A stretch of 64,000 nucleotides of DNA from Astragalus membranaceus (GCA_039519185.1 JAZGSX010000017.1:310001-374000), one strand, 5' to 3'; counted from the first letter of the stretch, positions 23,980 to 36,059 are shown. Program-made: numbers and translations. The notes: generated by a model from the sequence alone, not told the origin.

Positions 23980-24860
23980 GTAACCAGAAACAATAGTGGG
24001 CTACGCATAACTAAGTAATTCAATAGGGAAGACCAACTCAGCTAGAATCCAAGAAGCCTTATTTGTTAGGGAGAACGTTCAACTCCTCCGTCAACGAGAA
24101 GACCACAGGACCATGAGGGGCACACCAAACACGAGGTGGTTTAAAGGAAATTTCCACAACTACTTAACTTTGAAGGGCAACCCTAAATAAACTACAACGA
24201 ACTTCTGACTATTGAGTTTGCGGGAGTTTGACGCCTTCCCCTGCTAAAGAAATGGGCTCAAAAAGACCAAGCGAAGCACTGCACCTACACACGATACGAC
24301 CATGCCAGTCATGCCATCAATGATATATCCATTTGAAGGTGTTGTTTTTGAGTTTCACGAAAATCGTTTAATAAGAGAGAAAATCAATTCACTATGGGTT
24401 GAGTCGCGTATGAACTCGTCCCTTTAAAACGTTTCACAGCACTGCTCAAATTTGTGCAAATAGACTATCAACCACGACTTCCCCGGGATGAAACAGCCCA
24501 ATCAAATCCGTTTCAAAATTCCACCGTAGAATCTCGTTTGAGAAATACACCCTTGAAAAATGGTTCTATGATCACTCGAATATGGTGCGAAGACCATTTT
24601 AATTTTTAATGAGGAAAATAATCGAGAGAGAAAAGAGAAGAAAACTCAAGATTGCTTCAAGTTTTCGGCGCAGTTTGCACACTGAGCAGAGCGCTCTATT
24701 TATAGGAAAAAGTCGCAACTGATACATTCGAGAGCTGTTGCAAATCGTCTGCAACTGAAGGAGAAAAAATCGCAACGGTCATATCTGCTCAAAACGTGTG
24801 GAGCGAACATTTCTTTGTGTTGGTGAAATGAAAGGGCATACATGGCTTTCTGATATATAA
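23980..24860. other. unassigned spacer
   Basis: 23980-24300 has more even base composition than its surroundings and a short open stretch (about 24080-24165), but no family was recognised. 24600-24800 is purine-rich with a TATTTATAGG motif. No feature is supported. Confidence 0.4.
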
Positions 24861-24862
24861 CG

Positions 24863-25345
24863 TAATAGAGATAATTTTGTAGGCATATAATGGACAACAA
24901 CATTTTGATTATGTGTAGCTATGGCAAGATAAATAAAAGCAGAAATATTTTGATAAGTCACATGAGTAATAACAACATGTTTTGATCAAGAGCAGTAATA
25001 TGTCTGCTTTGGTTTTCAAGTTAAATAAATAAATGCGGATAACTTTATAAATATATTTGTATCAGATTGGTTTCATGTTCTAGAAATAACAGAATAGCAG
25101 GAAGAAAGACGGATGGCAATTGAGCAAGGACAACTGTCAGTAAATATATAGACCTTTTATAGTGTTGGTTAATATTAGTCTTGATTATGACTGGGTTGAA
25201 AGTTAATCATCCCGTTGGTTAATATTAACCTTGGTTATGGCTGGGTTAAATGTTAGTTATCCTTAGTTATGCAATTTACTACATATATGAATAGAGAGAT
25301 CCCTTGGGTTACATACGTGAGGGAGAAAGAAGAGAAGGGGAATTG
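24863..25345 (+). repeat. dispersed repeat block, copy 1 of 3
   Basis: This block of about 480 bp shares long segments with 28983-29480 and 30970-31257 in the same orientation, such as ATTTTGATAAGTCACATGAG and GTTTTGATCAAGAGC. Its right part repeats GTTGGTTAATATTA and GGTTATGGCTGGGTT about 58 bp apart. It shares the region with Helitron helicase sequence, so it may be part of that element. Confidence 0.8.
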
Positions 25346-27110
25346 ACGAGGTGTGGGAGTGTGTGTCATCACTGCCTGCACAAATATATTCACATAGTAT
25401 GAAATCAAAAACTTTACATAATTGACAATTAGAGATGCCAAGAATAATGCACAGACATTGCCCTTAATTTCCTCTCTCACAACACACATTAATTCTCTGA
25501 AAAAAAAAGCTGACATTTTGAACCCTTCACACACCTGGTTTTTTTGTTCTATATAATGCTATCTCACACTCACTCATCATCACATCACATTAAGCCACAC
25601 AATAATCCTATTTTTTCTGGTATTTCTGTAGAATTCTACTTTCGTTGTATATGGCACAATTGACAGTGTTGTCACCATCTGAGAATCCATGATCTTTAAG
25701 GTTGGTGTGAGTACACCTCGAAGCATGCGATTTGACAGAATTTTCAGCATTTGAAAGATATGTACTGATGGTGATATAATAGATATGTTTAATGGGCAGC
25801 AAGCCAATGAGGTTGTCTATATTTCGTGTATCATTACTTTAATTCATATATTGATATACGTATAACTAATGTGGGTAAATGTTATTTTTTATGTCAAAAT
25901 AGGGGCAACATTGAGGGTGATGTTGTCTCAGCTGAAGCTGTTGCAAAGGTAACAATAATTTTTGTAACACAAAACTTTAACGTTCGTTTAAGTTAGTTAG
26001 TAGTTTAAGTTATAATGCTATTGTTAAAAAGATGGTTAAACGTTTTATTGTTTTCTAATTTTCTTAGGACCTTATGGATAAGTTTGCTGATAGTCTGATA
26101 CTGTTATTGAGGTAGCAAATGAATGTGCGCATCTTGGTAAGGACTCTGAAGACTGTGTTATACTGAAAATACCATTGGAGGTTGGGTCAAGCTCTTCCAC
26201 CAAAGTGTCCAAAGGTTCCCAAAGGTTCCAAAGCTGTTTATGTTTTATTTATTTAATTGTTTTAATTGAATTAATTGTTTTAATTATTTTAATGTTTTAA
26301 TTGAATTAAATAATAACGTGAGGGACCAAAATGAAACGAAAATGAAAGATAAAGGATCAAAACGGACCCAAAAAAAGATAAAGGACCAAAGTGAAACAAA
26401 AATGAAAGATAAATGACCAAAACAGACAAAAAAAAAAGATAAATGACCAAAGTGAATTCTGGAGCAAAGATAAAGGACCAAAAGTGCTATTTAGCCTATT
26501 TTATAACTTACACCTTAACCTTTTTGTACACAACAATGTTGCAAAAATATGGGAATAAGAATGTTGTGGCCTTACCTTTTTTCCATTTCTCCAACATAAG
26601 GAGGATAAGTATGTAGCAAGTGAAATTTGTCACTGATTCCATATGCATTCAAATATGAAAAACATATTAATAACAATATCATCGTACATGTAATTATTGA
26701 ATACTTCAAACCCAATTAGCATGTTTAGCAATATAATAATTAAATTTCTACTTGAACAAGTCGACCAAATGAAGTTAGTTACCCCAATCATGAAACAACA
26801 TTTATCAATTTGATTCACTATATATCTTATTAACTGAATACCCGCAGATTCTCTTATCTATTATTCATGTAATAGTACTAATCAAGCTTTATTTATAGCA
26901 CATAACATAAAGTTGAGTGTTTCAATACCAAAAAAATTACAATAAATTTGCTGATAATAAACTTATTCGCTTACGCGCTAAAGTTGACATATATTTGCTG
27001 ATAATGTTTATACTTATCAAGTAAAGTTGACATAAATTTGCTGATAATGTTTATACTTATCAAGTAAACTTAAAGGAGTTATATTTTATTATAGAAACAG
27101 ATGAAAATAG
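25346..27110 (+). other. Helitron-flanking region with possible decayed gene
   Basis: A TATA-like CTATATAATGC (25546-25556) follows a leader-like stretch, and 25600-26220 holds short exon-like pieces. No frame is long and no family was recognised with confidence; an RPA-like OB-fold gene of Helitrons is one possibility. 26310-26490 is an array of AAAGATAAAGGACCAAA units. 26981-27066 is a 43-bp tandem duplication (AAGTTGACATA... TTATACTTATCAAG). Confidence 0.35.
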
Positions 27111-27640
27111 CATTATTAGATCAAAACTGATGTACAGTGCAAAATTATATTGAAAACAAATGTCATGTCATTACCAACACTAATAGGACCCAACACTAGA
27201 CCTTTGGTAAACTATCTAGGCAAGAACGTAATTGGTGCAACCACCATTACAGGTACTAATGTAGGACTCAAATTTTTTGAGTCGTACAATGAATTTGATA
27301 TCAACAGATCATGGGTTCTGTTCAAATTTCAGAAAAGACAATTCACATTGCCTCTATGTTTTGCTATGACGATAAACAAAAGTCAGGAGGGTCAATCCCT
27401 TTCTCATGTTGGCATATATCTATAGAAACCTGTATTCACTCATGGACAACTTTATGTAGTTGTATCTAGAGTCAGATCCAGGGATGGTCTGAAGTTGTTA
27501 ATTCTGGACGATAGTCAAAAGACATGCAGAATTACACTAAGAACGTTGTTTACCGTGAGGCTTTTGATAATCTCTAATGTACAACATCATTCAACAAAAT
27601 ACACTACCAGCATCAGCCTAGCTGGTTTTTGTTGTATTTG
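27111..27640 (+). pseudogene. Helitron helicase C-terminal fragment
   Basis: The frame at 27150-27425 reads GKNVIGATTITGTNVG, then FKFQKRQFTLPLCFAMTINKSQ and GQSLSHVGIYL. It continues after a stop with KPVFTHGQLYVVVSRVRSRDGLKLLILDD. These are the final SF1B (Pif1-like) helicase motifs of plant Helitron Rep/helicase proteins. Defects seen are an extra residue in the usual INKSQGQS motif (INKSQEGQS), a stop at 27424 and loss of the end. The Rep and upstream helicase domains are missing. Confidence 0.82.
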
Positions 27641-28982
27641 CTTGATAGTGTTATGTACTAATGTACTATTTTTTTGATAAAAAATAAGACCTAAACTTCA
27701 TTCGTGTGATTCTTTTATATTAGTTTTTAGATAGTAACCTTTATATTTCCCGCCTTTATAGTTGTTTCAATTTCGAATCTAACATGTATATATTAACACA
27801 CAGTCTATAGCTATATGCAAGACAACGAGAAAATTATTAAACAACTTACTTGCATTCAATATTTTATAATGCAATTTGATCGGTCTTCAATTCAGTTCAT
27901 ATAGTCGGAGTCATTTATCCAACACTTCTGGAGAATAGTATTCCTTTTGTTCAAAATACTGCAGTATAAATGATATATGTCAAAATTAATTCAATTTAGT
28001 CTAAACCTTTCATAAAGCATTGCAAAATTAATATGTAGAAATTTCAACAAAAACCAACTCAGCTTTATAATATACTAAACATTGAAATAGTAATTTAGAT
28101 TGAATAGTAATTCACCTTTAAAAAAATGGTACTGGTGTTGGAAAACCCACCAAATACATTTATCTAATAGTTTATGTGGGTCATGAGAACCAAAATTGCA
28201 TTGACAAACATGGGATTAAATTTCAGTTTAAAACAAATTTGTGTGCATAGAAATTGGGTGATTCCCTTCAACTAAAGGGAATTCCAATTTACTTCACTGT
28301 TTTCCTATAAAGCTACTGAATTCACAACCATGAAAAAGTAAATTAAACAAAAAATTAAGGGTTTCTAAAAAAAAATTAAGAGTTACAGGAATGACAAAGG
28401 GTGAGAATTACAGAATACTTACTATCAAACCGCTGCACGCGAACTTCACCTGAAATATGCCTTTTGAAAACGTCAGTTGCTGTTCAAGAAGAAACCTTAA
28501 CCCAACTAAAAAAACAAAATTCTAGGTAATAAGACAATAAACAAAGAAGTCAAGAAACCTTACCGGAAAGAAAATGCTAGAAACTTTATACCCTTACATG
28601 GAAACCGACATCCTTGTGTGAGATGAGAGTCTCAAATCCACCATCTATGGCCGTCGAGGATACTGACGAAGATGATAAGGCTAAAGTACGTGAGAGTCTC
28701 AAATCCACCATCTATATTAACGAATTTCTTTCTTACTCGATTTCTCTCTCAAATTCTATCTAAACACTTCTTTCCTTCAATTATTTGCAATCAAAAAATC
28801 TAAATATATTTAATAATTCAACTAAACCTTCCGCGTTCTTTTTCTTTATTTTTTATTTACAATCTATCTATAATATCTAATATCTTGCTTAATAAATAAG
28901 TATGCTAACTACTGAATAGATTATTTATAAAATATTTAATATAATTTAAAACGATTCTACTAGGTGAAAAAAAGGATTATAC
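27641..28982. other. AT-rich spacer
   Basis: No gene or element was recognised. A short duplication (GAGAGTCTCAAATCCACCAT) occurs at about 28625 and 28689. Confidence 0.4.
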
Positions 28983-29480
28983 TAATAGAGATAATGTTGC
29001 AGACATATTATGGACAAGAACATTTTTATCATGTGTAGTTGTGGCAAGAAAAATAAAAGTAGGAATATTTTGATAAGTCACATGAGTCATAACATAATGT
29101 TTTGATCAAGAGCAATAATATGTCTGCTTTGGTTTTCAAGTTAGCTAAATAAATGCGATTAACTTTATAAATATATTTGTATCGGATTGGTTTCACGTTT
29201 TAGAAACAACAGAATAGTAGAAGGAAGGACAATGGCAATTGAGCAAGGACGACTGTCAATAAATACATAGACTTTTTATAGTGTTGGTTAATATTAACTT
29301 TGGTTATGGCTTGGTTGAAAGTTAGTTATTCTGTTGGTTAATATTAACTTTGGTTATGACTGGGTTAAAAGTTAGTTATCTTTAGCTATTCAATTTACTG
29401 CATATATGTATGAATAGAGAGCCCTTGGGTTACATACGTGAGGCAGAAAGAAGAGAAGGGAAGTGGACGATGTGTCATCT
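28983..29480 (+). repeat. dispersed repeat block, copy 2 of 3
   Basis: Homologous to 24863-25345 over nearly all its length, including the downstream CCCTTGGGTTACATACGTGAG segment. Copies 1 and 2 bracket the Helitron helicase fragment as direct repeats 4.1 kb apart. Confidence 0.8.
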
Positions 29481-30044
29481 GTGGTAAGGTTGCGATTAGT
29501 GTAGTGTGAGGAGAGAGAATGAGTGGTTTCAGCATTCAGGCAGTAGTTCAAACGCGCGCTGCAATTCCGTTTCTCTTTCTTCTCTAGTTTATTGGGGTTT
29601 GTACTATAAAAACCCTAAATACCTAAATAGAGCCGTTGGACTCCCTAACTAACAAACAATCAAACAGTTTGTTAGTGTGTGAGCCTAAGTGGTTTATTTA
29701 GTTAGAGGTTGTTAGGCTTCTAACTAACCCTCTAACTAACATGTCCACATTGAGCCTATGTGGTGTATATAAGTGTAAATAAGCAATACAATTGCAGATA
29801 CATACAATTCAACTATCAATAAAGTTTTTACAGTTTTTCAGTTTTCTATTCTACTCTACATTACACTCCCTGTTACGTTTGCTCCCTATCTTCTTTGTTC
29901 TAACACAATATTCTGGGTTCTGGTTGTATGATCAAAGAGTGATTGTACCTTGCAAGAACAAGAGAAAACAGTGTTAAAACTTAGGGTTTCTGTGACTGAA
30001 ATCAAGAAAAGAAAAGGAACAGAGGTTAGGAAGGTTTGATTACC
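29481..30044 (+). other. possible solo LTR (29673-29908) and spacer
   Basis: 29673-29908 starts TGTTAGTGTGTGAGCC and ends TTCTAACA, giving inverted TGTTAG/CTAACA ends. It contains TGTATATAAG and a polyadenylation-like CAATAAAG. These fit a copia-type solo LTR, but no matching target duplication was found. Confidence 0.35.
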
Positions 30045-30730
30045 TGAGTGAGGAATCTTGAAGGTGTAACTGGTAGAATAATTCTGGGCTGAGTTTCAAA
30101 GGTGAAACTCAGTGTGTGCATGAAAGAGAAGATTACAAGAGAAATTAGGGTTTCCATTCAGATCAAAGAAAGATTAAATCAACAGACACTAGGGTGTGAG
30201 ATTTACCTTTCTGGACCTCTGAGGATCTCTGTTTGAGTGATCTTCACCTGCAAATCAAAGAGGCAGAAATTAGGGTTTTTGCTACAATACTCAAAATCAA
30301 AGGAATCTGGAAAGAAACAGTAAAGAAGAAAGGATTTTACCTAAGAGAAGGAGAATCACACGTTTGATTGTGGAAATCAAACGTTTCTGGGCAAACTAGG
30401 GTTTGCGCTTGAGATAGTTCATCGCGAAGGTGAGAAGTTGGTGCTGAGGTTTCAGGGTTGATTGATTCAACATAAAACCAAAGGGTTTTCGTTGAATCAG
30501 CATCAACAATCATCATCAACCATTACCTAGCTCGATTCAAGCTTCGATCACCGAAGTGAGAGCTCGAACAGAGCTAGGGTTTCAGAGAAAATAGAGAGAA
30601 GAAGAAGAGAGAGAGGCACCGGAGAAGCAAGAAAGAAAAAACCGAAATCTTGAAGTTCTGAGAGTAGAGAGAGAAAGATCAGCATTTATACTTCGGGTCA
30701 TTAGGATCCACGAAGTATCCATCATAGCCG
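30045..30730 (-). pseudogene. spliced gene fragment of unknown identity
   Basis: On the minus strand a TATA-like TATAAATGC (about 30692) is followed by a CT-rich leader. Three exon-like blocks have good boundaries: one ending at 30341 (CTTAG/GTAAAA), 30247-30207 (TTGCAG/GTGAAG ... AAAG/GTAAAT), and about 30082-30045 (AACTCAG/CCC ... CTCAG/GTAATC). An ATG at 30519 gives 59 codons, but joining the blocks produces an immediate stop. It may be a captured 5' gene end. The product is unknown. Confidence 0.35.
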
Positions 30731-30969
30731 GGTTCGGGTTCCGCACGTACCCGGTTCCATTTTATTTGTTTGGCAGTGTTGCTTCATCATTGGATTGGGC
30801 CAAAGACAAGCTGGGCTTGTCTAATTGCACCCCCCTCAGTGTTAAGTGTACCTGCAAGAGAAGCAAATATTAGCAAATTCAAAAAAATCCATTAGCTTTG
30901 TTGTGTTCCCTTTTATTTTTTTGATAAAGCTACCTTGTGCTACTTTATATATATATATATAACATAATA

Positions 30970-31257
30970 TGGATAATTTTGCAGGCACATTATGGACAAG
31001 AACATTTTGATCATGTGTAGCTTTGGCAAGAAAAATAAAAGCAGGAATATTTTGATAAGTCACATGAGTAATAACAAAATGTTTTGATCAAGAGCTGTAA
31101 TATGTCTCCTTTGGGTTTCCAGTTTGTTAAATAAATCCGATTAAATTTATAAATATATTTGTATCGGATTGGTTTCACGTTCTATAAATAACAGAATAGT
31201 AGAAGGAAGAACAAATGACAATTGCGCAAGGACAACTGTCAATAAATACAAAGAATC
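30970..31257 (+). repeat. dispersed repeat block, copy 3 of 3
   Basis: A shorter copy of 24863-25345 that lacks the GTTGGTTAATATTA part. A (TA)n run (30945-30960) precedes it. It stops at AATAAATACAAAGAATCAG. Confidence 0.78.
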
Positions 31258-31444
31258 AGATCAGGAGGAGAGAGAGAGAGAACAAAAATTATACTGATTT
31301 TGTGCATCACATGGATGACGCTTCTAGTGGTTGCGTAGGCTGCTGAATTTGGAATCTACTATTCTCTCTGTGCCCCTATTCCCTTCATTCTCGTTATGAA
31401 TACTTTTTATTTTCTTAAGAGAAATGTTATTTGGACAAAAAAAG

Positions 31445-32660
31445 TTACCAAAATATGAATACGTATGAAATACGGAGGGAATACGCGTATGATTTTATTG
31501 GAAGGAACTCATCCAAGCTTCGGGGTTTGTTAATCCCCACGTCTCTTTGAAACGGGCTTCCTTTCTTAAGGCCATCCTTCATCCAAAAGAGTCTTCTCTT
31601 GTCTTCAAGGTTCTTGACGTTGCCAACCTCCTTGTTGAACCTTTCCAGATATTCTCTAAGCGTTTCTTTCTCTCCTTTCCTGATCACCCTGAGTACCTCT
31701 TCAGATTTTGGCTTCAAGCGGGAAGCGGCAAAGCGGGTTGTGAACATGGTGGCCAGCTGCCCCCAGGATGAAACCGAGTTTGGTTTCAACTCCTGGAACC
31801 AAGCTAGTGCTGAATCTATGAGAGTGAGGGGAAAGATCTTGTAGTGGACAGGTTCCCTTGCCCCCCGGTATCTCATCATGACAGAGAAGTAGACCAAAAG
31901 CCTGCCAGAGTCCCCATTCCCGTCGTATGTTTTGAGGGCTGGGAGCTTCTCTAAGGTCCTCGGAATTGGGCAGTCGTCAACCTTCCTAGTGAAGGGTCCT
32001 TCATTGGAGGTCCATCGTGAGTTGTGAGGTGACCAGTCCCCGAGATCTATATCTCGACGGTCACGTCGGACTGGAGATCTCCTCGAGGTAGATCTTTGGC
32101 GACTTATGGGTCCTGGCTCGGCTCCGCGACCTCTCGCGAGAATTGGAGGTTGCGAGCGATGAGGACCTGAGGAGAGACTCCTTAAGCCAGTATGTACTGT
32201 CAGGCGAGGTTGGAGGGGTGCTTGGAGGTGAATCTGATCCTTGGTGCCTGCCGTGTCGAGGAGGAGAGTGGCGAGCTCGCTTCCGTCTAGGTGGAGAGCG
32301 ATGATTGTGATGACGCTTGGGTGGAGATCTGCAGCACCTGGAACTCATTGTCCTTGGGGAAGGGGTGTTCCAGCGATGATGGGGTTGCTCAGGCATGGTT
32401 GTCATTCGCCTCTCTATCTGCCTGAGGCGCGCTTCTTGCTGCAACATTGTCTGGGTGTGGTTGCACAACAGGTCCAAGAGCTGGCGGATGGTCGCCGCAT
32501 CCCCAGGTTGGACGAGGACCTGGATAGAGGCTGGCTGAGGTGCTGGGACCTGAATGTCTTGGTTTGGCGTGGAAGCAGCAAGGCCTTCGGGAGTGCCCTC
32601 TGGCTGGGGTTGCGGAGCGGCAATGCTTTGGACTCAGGGACTACCTCTGGGTGCCATGGG
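31445..32660 (-). pseudogene. Ty3-gypsy gag fragment, broken
   Basis: The minus-strand frame 31897-31445 carries a Retrotrans_gag domain: HYKIFPLTLIDSALAWFQEL, SSWGQLATMFTTRF, then EVLRVIRKGEKETLREYLERFNKEV. The N-terminal part (32623-32061) is in two overlapping frames and is rich in Arg, Ser and Pro. Stops and frameshifts prevent a full gag. Pol is absent: sequence similarity ends near 31490, so the element was cut there. Its 5' LTR (32728-33080) is just upstream in sense. Confidence 0.85.
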
Positions 32661-32727
32661 AAGGCAGGAGAAAGTTCAAAGAGTAGAGATGGTGTTAAAG
32701 ATAGATATCTTCCACTGTGGTCGCCAA

Positions 32728-33080
32728 TGTTCTGTACCTAGCAGCGCTGCGGTGACTGCTGTCGGTAGGTCTCTTGCAATCCGAGCGGAGTGTTGAATGA
32801 ATCCCGGAGGGGCACCTGCGATGCCACTCCGACGCCCAAGTCAGTATAGGGAATGAGAGAGTAGTAATATTCTAGGAATGAGAATCTACCTTGTTATGGC
32901 AATGTGGGCTGGTATTTATAGGAATTCATGTTCGTTGTGAGCCGTCAGATTGATAGAGTTGATCTGAGCCATCCAAGTGTGATAACCACAATTGGGCTTG
33001 CATATGGTGGATATGGATCAAAGTGATCGGGCCAATCCATGTCCAAATGCTGAATGGGCCTCTTGGTCCAGTCCAGAACA
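32728..33080 (-). repeat. 5' LTR of a truncated gypsy element
   Basis: 353 bp with inverted ends TGTTCTG/CAGAACA. In sense it runs TGTTCTGGACTGGACC ... GGTACAGAACA and has a TATTTATAGG-type core in complement (TATAAATACCAGCCC, about 32920). TTGGCGACCACAGTGG follows on the gag side, the expected primer-binding position. No second LTR is present nearby, but 42686-42976 is a partial relative. Confidence 0.8.
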
Positions 33081-33630
33081 ATAAGGCTAAAGTTTATCTA
33101 CTTTCCAAGATTGTCCATTTCATTAAATGATGATTTAGCCTCCTAATTAATGACATCATTTTTAGCTACACCACTTAAATAAAGGTAAATTTGGGATTTA
33201 TCATTTAATACACCTTAAAGTTTGTGTTTGTTTCTTATATAGTGGACCACCAAAACTCGCTATTTTTCTCTTATATTGTGGACCGGAGGGAGTAATCAAT
33301 ATTCATTAGTCATTTTTTCTCAACTTGTGTTTCATCTTGTTTTTTCTAATATCTCTTGTAAGCACGACAGTGGAACCTATCATTAAATTATTCACACAAT
33401 CCTAAAGGGTAGAGCTGGCAAAATGGGCCGGGCCCGCCGGGCCGGGCCGGGTTAGCCCGAAAAATGGGAAGATTTGGGCCGAAGGAATTGAGCCCGTTTT
33501 TACATTCGGGCTTTTTAGCCCGGTCCGCAAAAGCCCAAGCCCGTGCCGGGCTAGCCCGACTGGGCCATGGGTAGCCCGCAAGCCCGTGAATATTCATCTT
33601 TCCTTTCTTGTGTATTGAATTTGACTTCTG
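33081..33630. other. spacer with MITE end and GGGCCGGGC-rich tract
   Basis: 33255-33293 (TATTGTGGACCGGAGGGAGTA) is a typical Stowaway end without an obvious partner. 33414-33595 is rich in GGGCCGG and AGCCCG motifs and starts GAGCTGGCAAAATGGG, as in legume hAT-like non-autonomous elements. Confidence 0.4.
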
Positions 33631-33642
33631 ATGAATTTGCAG

Positions 33643-34190
33643 AGGCCAGTGGGGTTGTTGTCCTTGTTGGATGAAGAGTCCACTTTCCCAAATGGCACGG
33701 ATTTGACATTAGCCAACAAACTTAAGCAGCATTTAAATTCCAGATCATGTTTCAAAAGAGAAAGAGACCAAGCCTTTACTGTGTGTCATTATGCTGGAGA
33801 GGTATTAATCTGACCATGCTCATTTGACATTTAGTTAACCATAATTTTGATTCAAATTTCATGCTGAATATTTTTGAACTCTTAAATACTGTCCTTATTA
33901 TTAGAACAAAGGGCGACTTAATTTATTATTTCAAGTTTTCTCATCCTACCTGACTGTTTGATAGTTCTAACTGTTCCTTGCCTCAGGTCACCTATAATAC
34001 AACTGGATTTCTGGAGAAGAACAGGGACCTATTGCACTTGGATTCCATCCAACTTCTATCCTCATGCACATGCCATCTTCCTCAAATATTTGCATCCCAT
34101 ATGCTTACACAGTCTGAAAAGCCAGTCTGAAAAGCCAGTAGTTGGTCCTTTACACAAGTCAGGTGGGGCAGATTCCCAAAAGGGTATGCT
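33643..34190 (+). pseudogene. two-exon fragment of a class VIII myosin gene
   Basis: Exon 1 (33643-33800) follows TTTGCAG and reads PVGLLSLLDEESTFPNGTDL, then NKLKQHLNS and AFTVCHYAGEV. Exon 2 (about 33987-34182) follows CCTCAG and reads VTYNTTGFLEKNRDLLHLDS, then IQLLSS and SEKPV, ending in a GPLHKSGGADSQK-like stretch in another frame. This is the middle of a plant myosin VIII (ATM1-type) motor head. A 13-bp duplication (AGTCTGAAAAGCC twice, about 34113-34138) breaks the frame. No other motor exons are present, so it is a captured or relic piece. Confidence 0.85.
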
Positions 34191-34784
34191 CCTTAACAAT
34201 GGAATTTTGTTAGGTTCTAAAGAGTATGCAGCTGGTTGAATAAAAGAATCCCATAAAATAGTCTATAGAGGCGGGAATAGGCCATGTTGGTTGAAAGGGC
34301 TTATGGCCTAGCTTATGCTAAGCCCAAGCCAGACCTAGCTTATGAGATCACTTGTTGAGGATAAAAAAGGTAGTGGTGAATCTTTTAAAAGAAGGTTTTA
34401 CAAATTGTTAAAAAAAAATATTTTGCAAATTCAAACAGATTTAATAATCAATCATGTAAAAACTGTGAAATTCTAATGAAGCAAAGCAACACATTGAGGT
34501 GCCTTATGTGATCAATTTCATCCAAGTTAAAGAGGAATTCCGAATCCATCGGACTACAATAGTTGATTGCATTCGATTTTTATTGTGCCAAGGGTTAATT
34601 TTTTGTCGTAATGATGGGCACATCGTCAAATAATAAGGATATTTTTCTTCAATTTTTGGATATTCTTGCTAACCAAAATGAACCTATTCTTAATGTTTTA
34701 GAGAATGCTCCTGGAAAACTTAAGTTAGCAGGTTCTACTATGCAAAAATATATTGTTATAGTGGCTCATAGTGAAGTCACAAAA
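34191..34784. other. unassigned spacer
   Basis: 34255-34345 (GAGGCGGGAATAGGCC, then GCCCAAGCC motifs) resembles one end of a hAT-like non-autonomous repeat. The rest is AT-rich with nothing recognised. Confidence 0.35.
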
Positions 34785-34976
34785 TGAGAAATACTAGCAA
34801 CATTTTCTTTGACACCTCTACTTCAAACACTCATTTTATGATTGGTTAAAGTTCACGTGGATTCTACCACTTTGAAAATGAGACTCATTAATTTAGTGGG
34901 ACCCACTTGAATTTTGACCAATCATAGAGTAGGTGTTGGAGGGAGATTGACAAAAAAGTGTTACTAGCATTTCTCA
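34785..34976. mobile_element. MITE, second copy of the family at 1798
   Basis: The ends TGAGAAATACTAGCAACATT and the complement of GTGTTACTAGCATTTCTCA are inverted repeats. The interior shares ACTCATTTTATGATTGG, AATTTAGTGGGACCCA and ACCAATCATAGAGT with the MITE at 1798-1977. Target duplications are not clear here. Confidence 0.78.
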
Positions 34977-35587
34977 TCACTTTGATAACCTAGGAGATAA
35001 TTTACTTGCTATTTAGAACTGCTTTGGAGTCATTATTTGCAACAATATGGGTTAAGTTTTTCAAGCATACATGGACAAGGATATAATATGTTTGAAGGTC
35101 TCAAAAGCGTGCTTGATGCTGAAAGAGATTTGTTTTGCATCCAACCTATATTCATTGTTTCACCCCTAAACCTAATTAGCTCTTGTGAGTTGTGACATTA
35201 GAAAAAAAACGTGTTGAAATTGCAGTATTTTCTAATTTAGGTACTAATTTATTTAATCTTTGGGGAGTGATCTTTTTCTGATTTCCCATTTGACAAGTAA
35301 TCTTTTTTGTTTTGGTGATTGCCATGATTTCCTATTTAAAAGTTATTATTATTTTTGTATAAGCTTATGTTGAAAATCCATTTTCACAGGCATATTATTA
35401 ATTATGATTGTTAAATTGTTAAAATTAATTAATTGTCATAATTAACTACAAATCAATAACGTATCAATACTTGATTGATTCAATTTTAGTACGTTAAGAT
35501 TATGCAAGATCTTTTCATACTTCACCTTGAATTTTTTTCCAAATTCCAATTAAAATAGAATCGCTGAGCATTTATTTTAAAAAAAGG

Positions 35588-35998
35588 TTTAAATATCATT
35601 TACACCCCTGCAAATATCACCATAATCCATTTACCCCTGCAAAAAAAACTCTCAAAACAAACCTTGCAAATATTAAGTGTTTCTAGTTACCCCTGCTGTT
35701 AGTTTTAGCTAACAACGTTTGTTTTGGCTGCCATTTGGGATCTAGTTACGCCCTGCAAATATCACGTTTATCCATTTACCCCCTGCAAATATTAAGTGGG
35801 ATCTAATTACCTCTACAAATATTAAGTGTTTCTAGTTACCTCCCTGCAAAGTCAGCATAGACTTAACGTTTTTAGCTAAAACTAACAGTAGGGGCGTAAC
35901 TAGAAACACTTAATATTTGCAAGGTTTGTTTTGAGAGTTTTTTTTTACAGGGGGTAAATGGATTATGGTGATATTTGCGGGGGTAAATGATATTTAAG
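35588..35998. mobile_element. fold-back MITE with long inverted arms
   Basis: The left arm (35588-35735) and right arm (about 35860-35998) are near-perfect complements. Ends are GGTTTAAATATCATTTAC and the complement GTAAATGATATTTAAGCC. Both arms carry the ATTACCCCTGCAAAT and AAGTGTTTCTAGTTAC motifs. The region could form a hairpin with arms of about 135 bp. A-runs on both sides hide any target duplication. Confidence 0.8.
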
Positions 35999-36059
35999 CC
36001 AAAAAAAAATTACGAGAGAAATGTTTTCTTTCTTATACCATTTTGCTTATAAGAAATGA

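Noticed and set aside
24863..29480. Copies 1 and 2 of the repeat block as LTRs of one retrotransposon
   Set aside because: They lack TG...CA ends, primer site and target duplication, a third copy exists outside, and the interior encodes a Helitron helicase, not gag-pol.
32241..32741. 166-codon plus-strand frame
   Set aside because: It is the antisense shadow of gypsy gag, whose Retrotrans_gag domain is on the minus strand.
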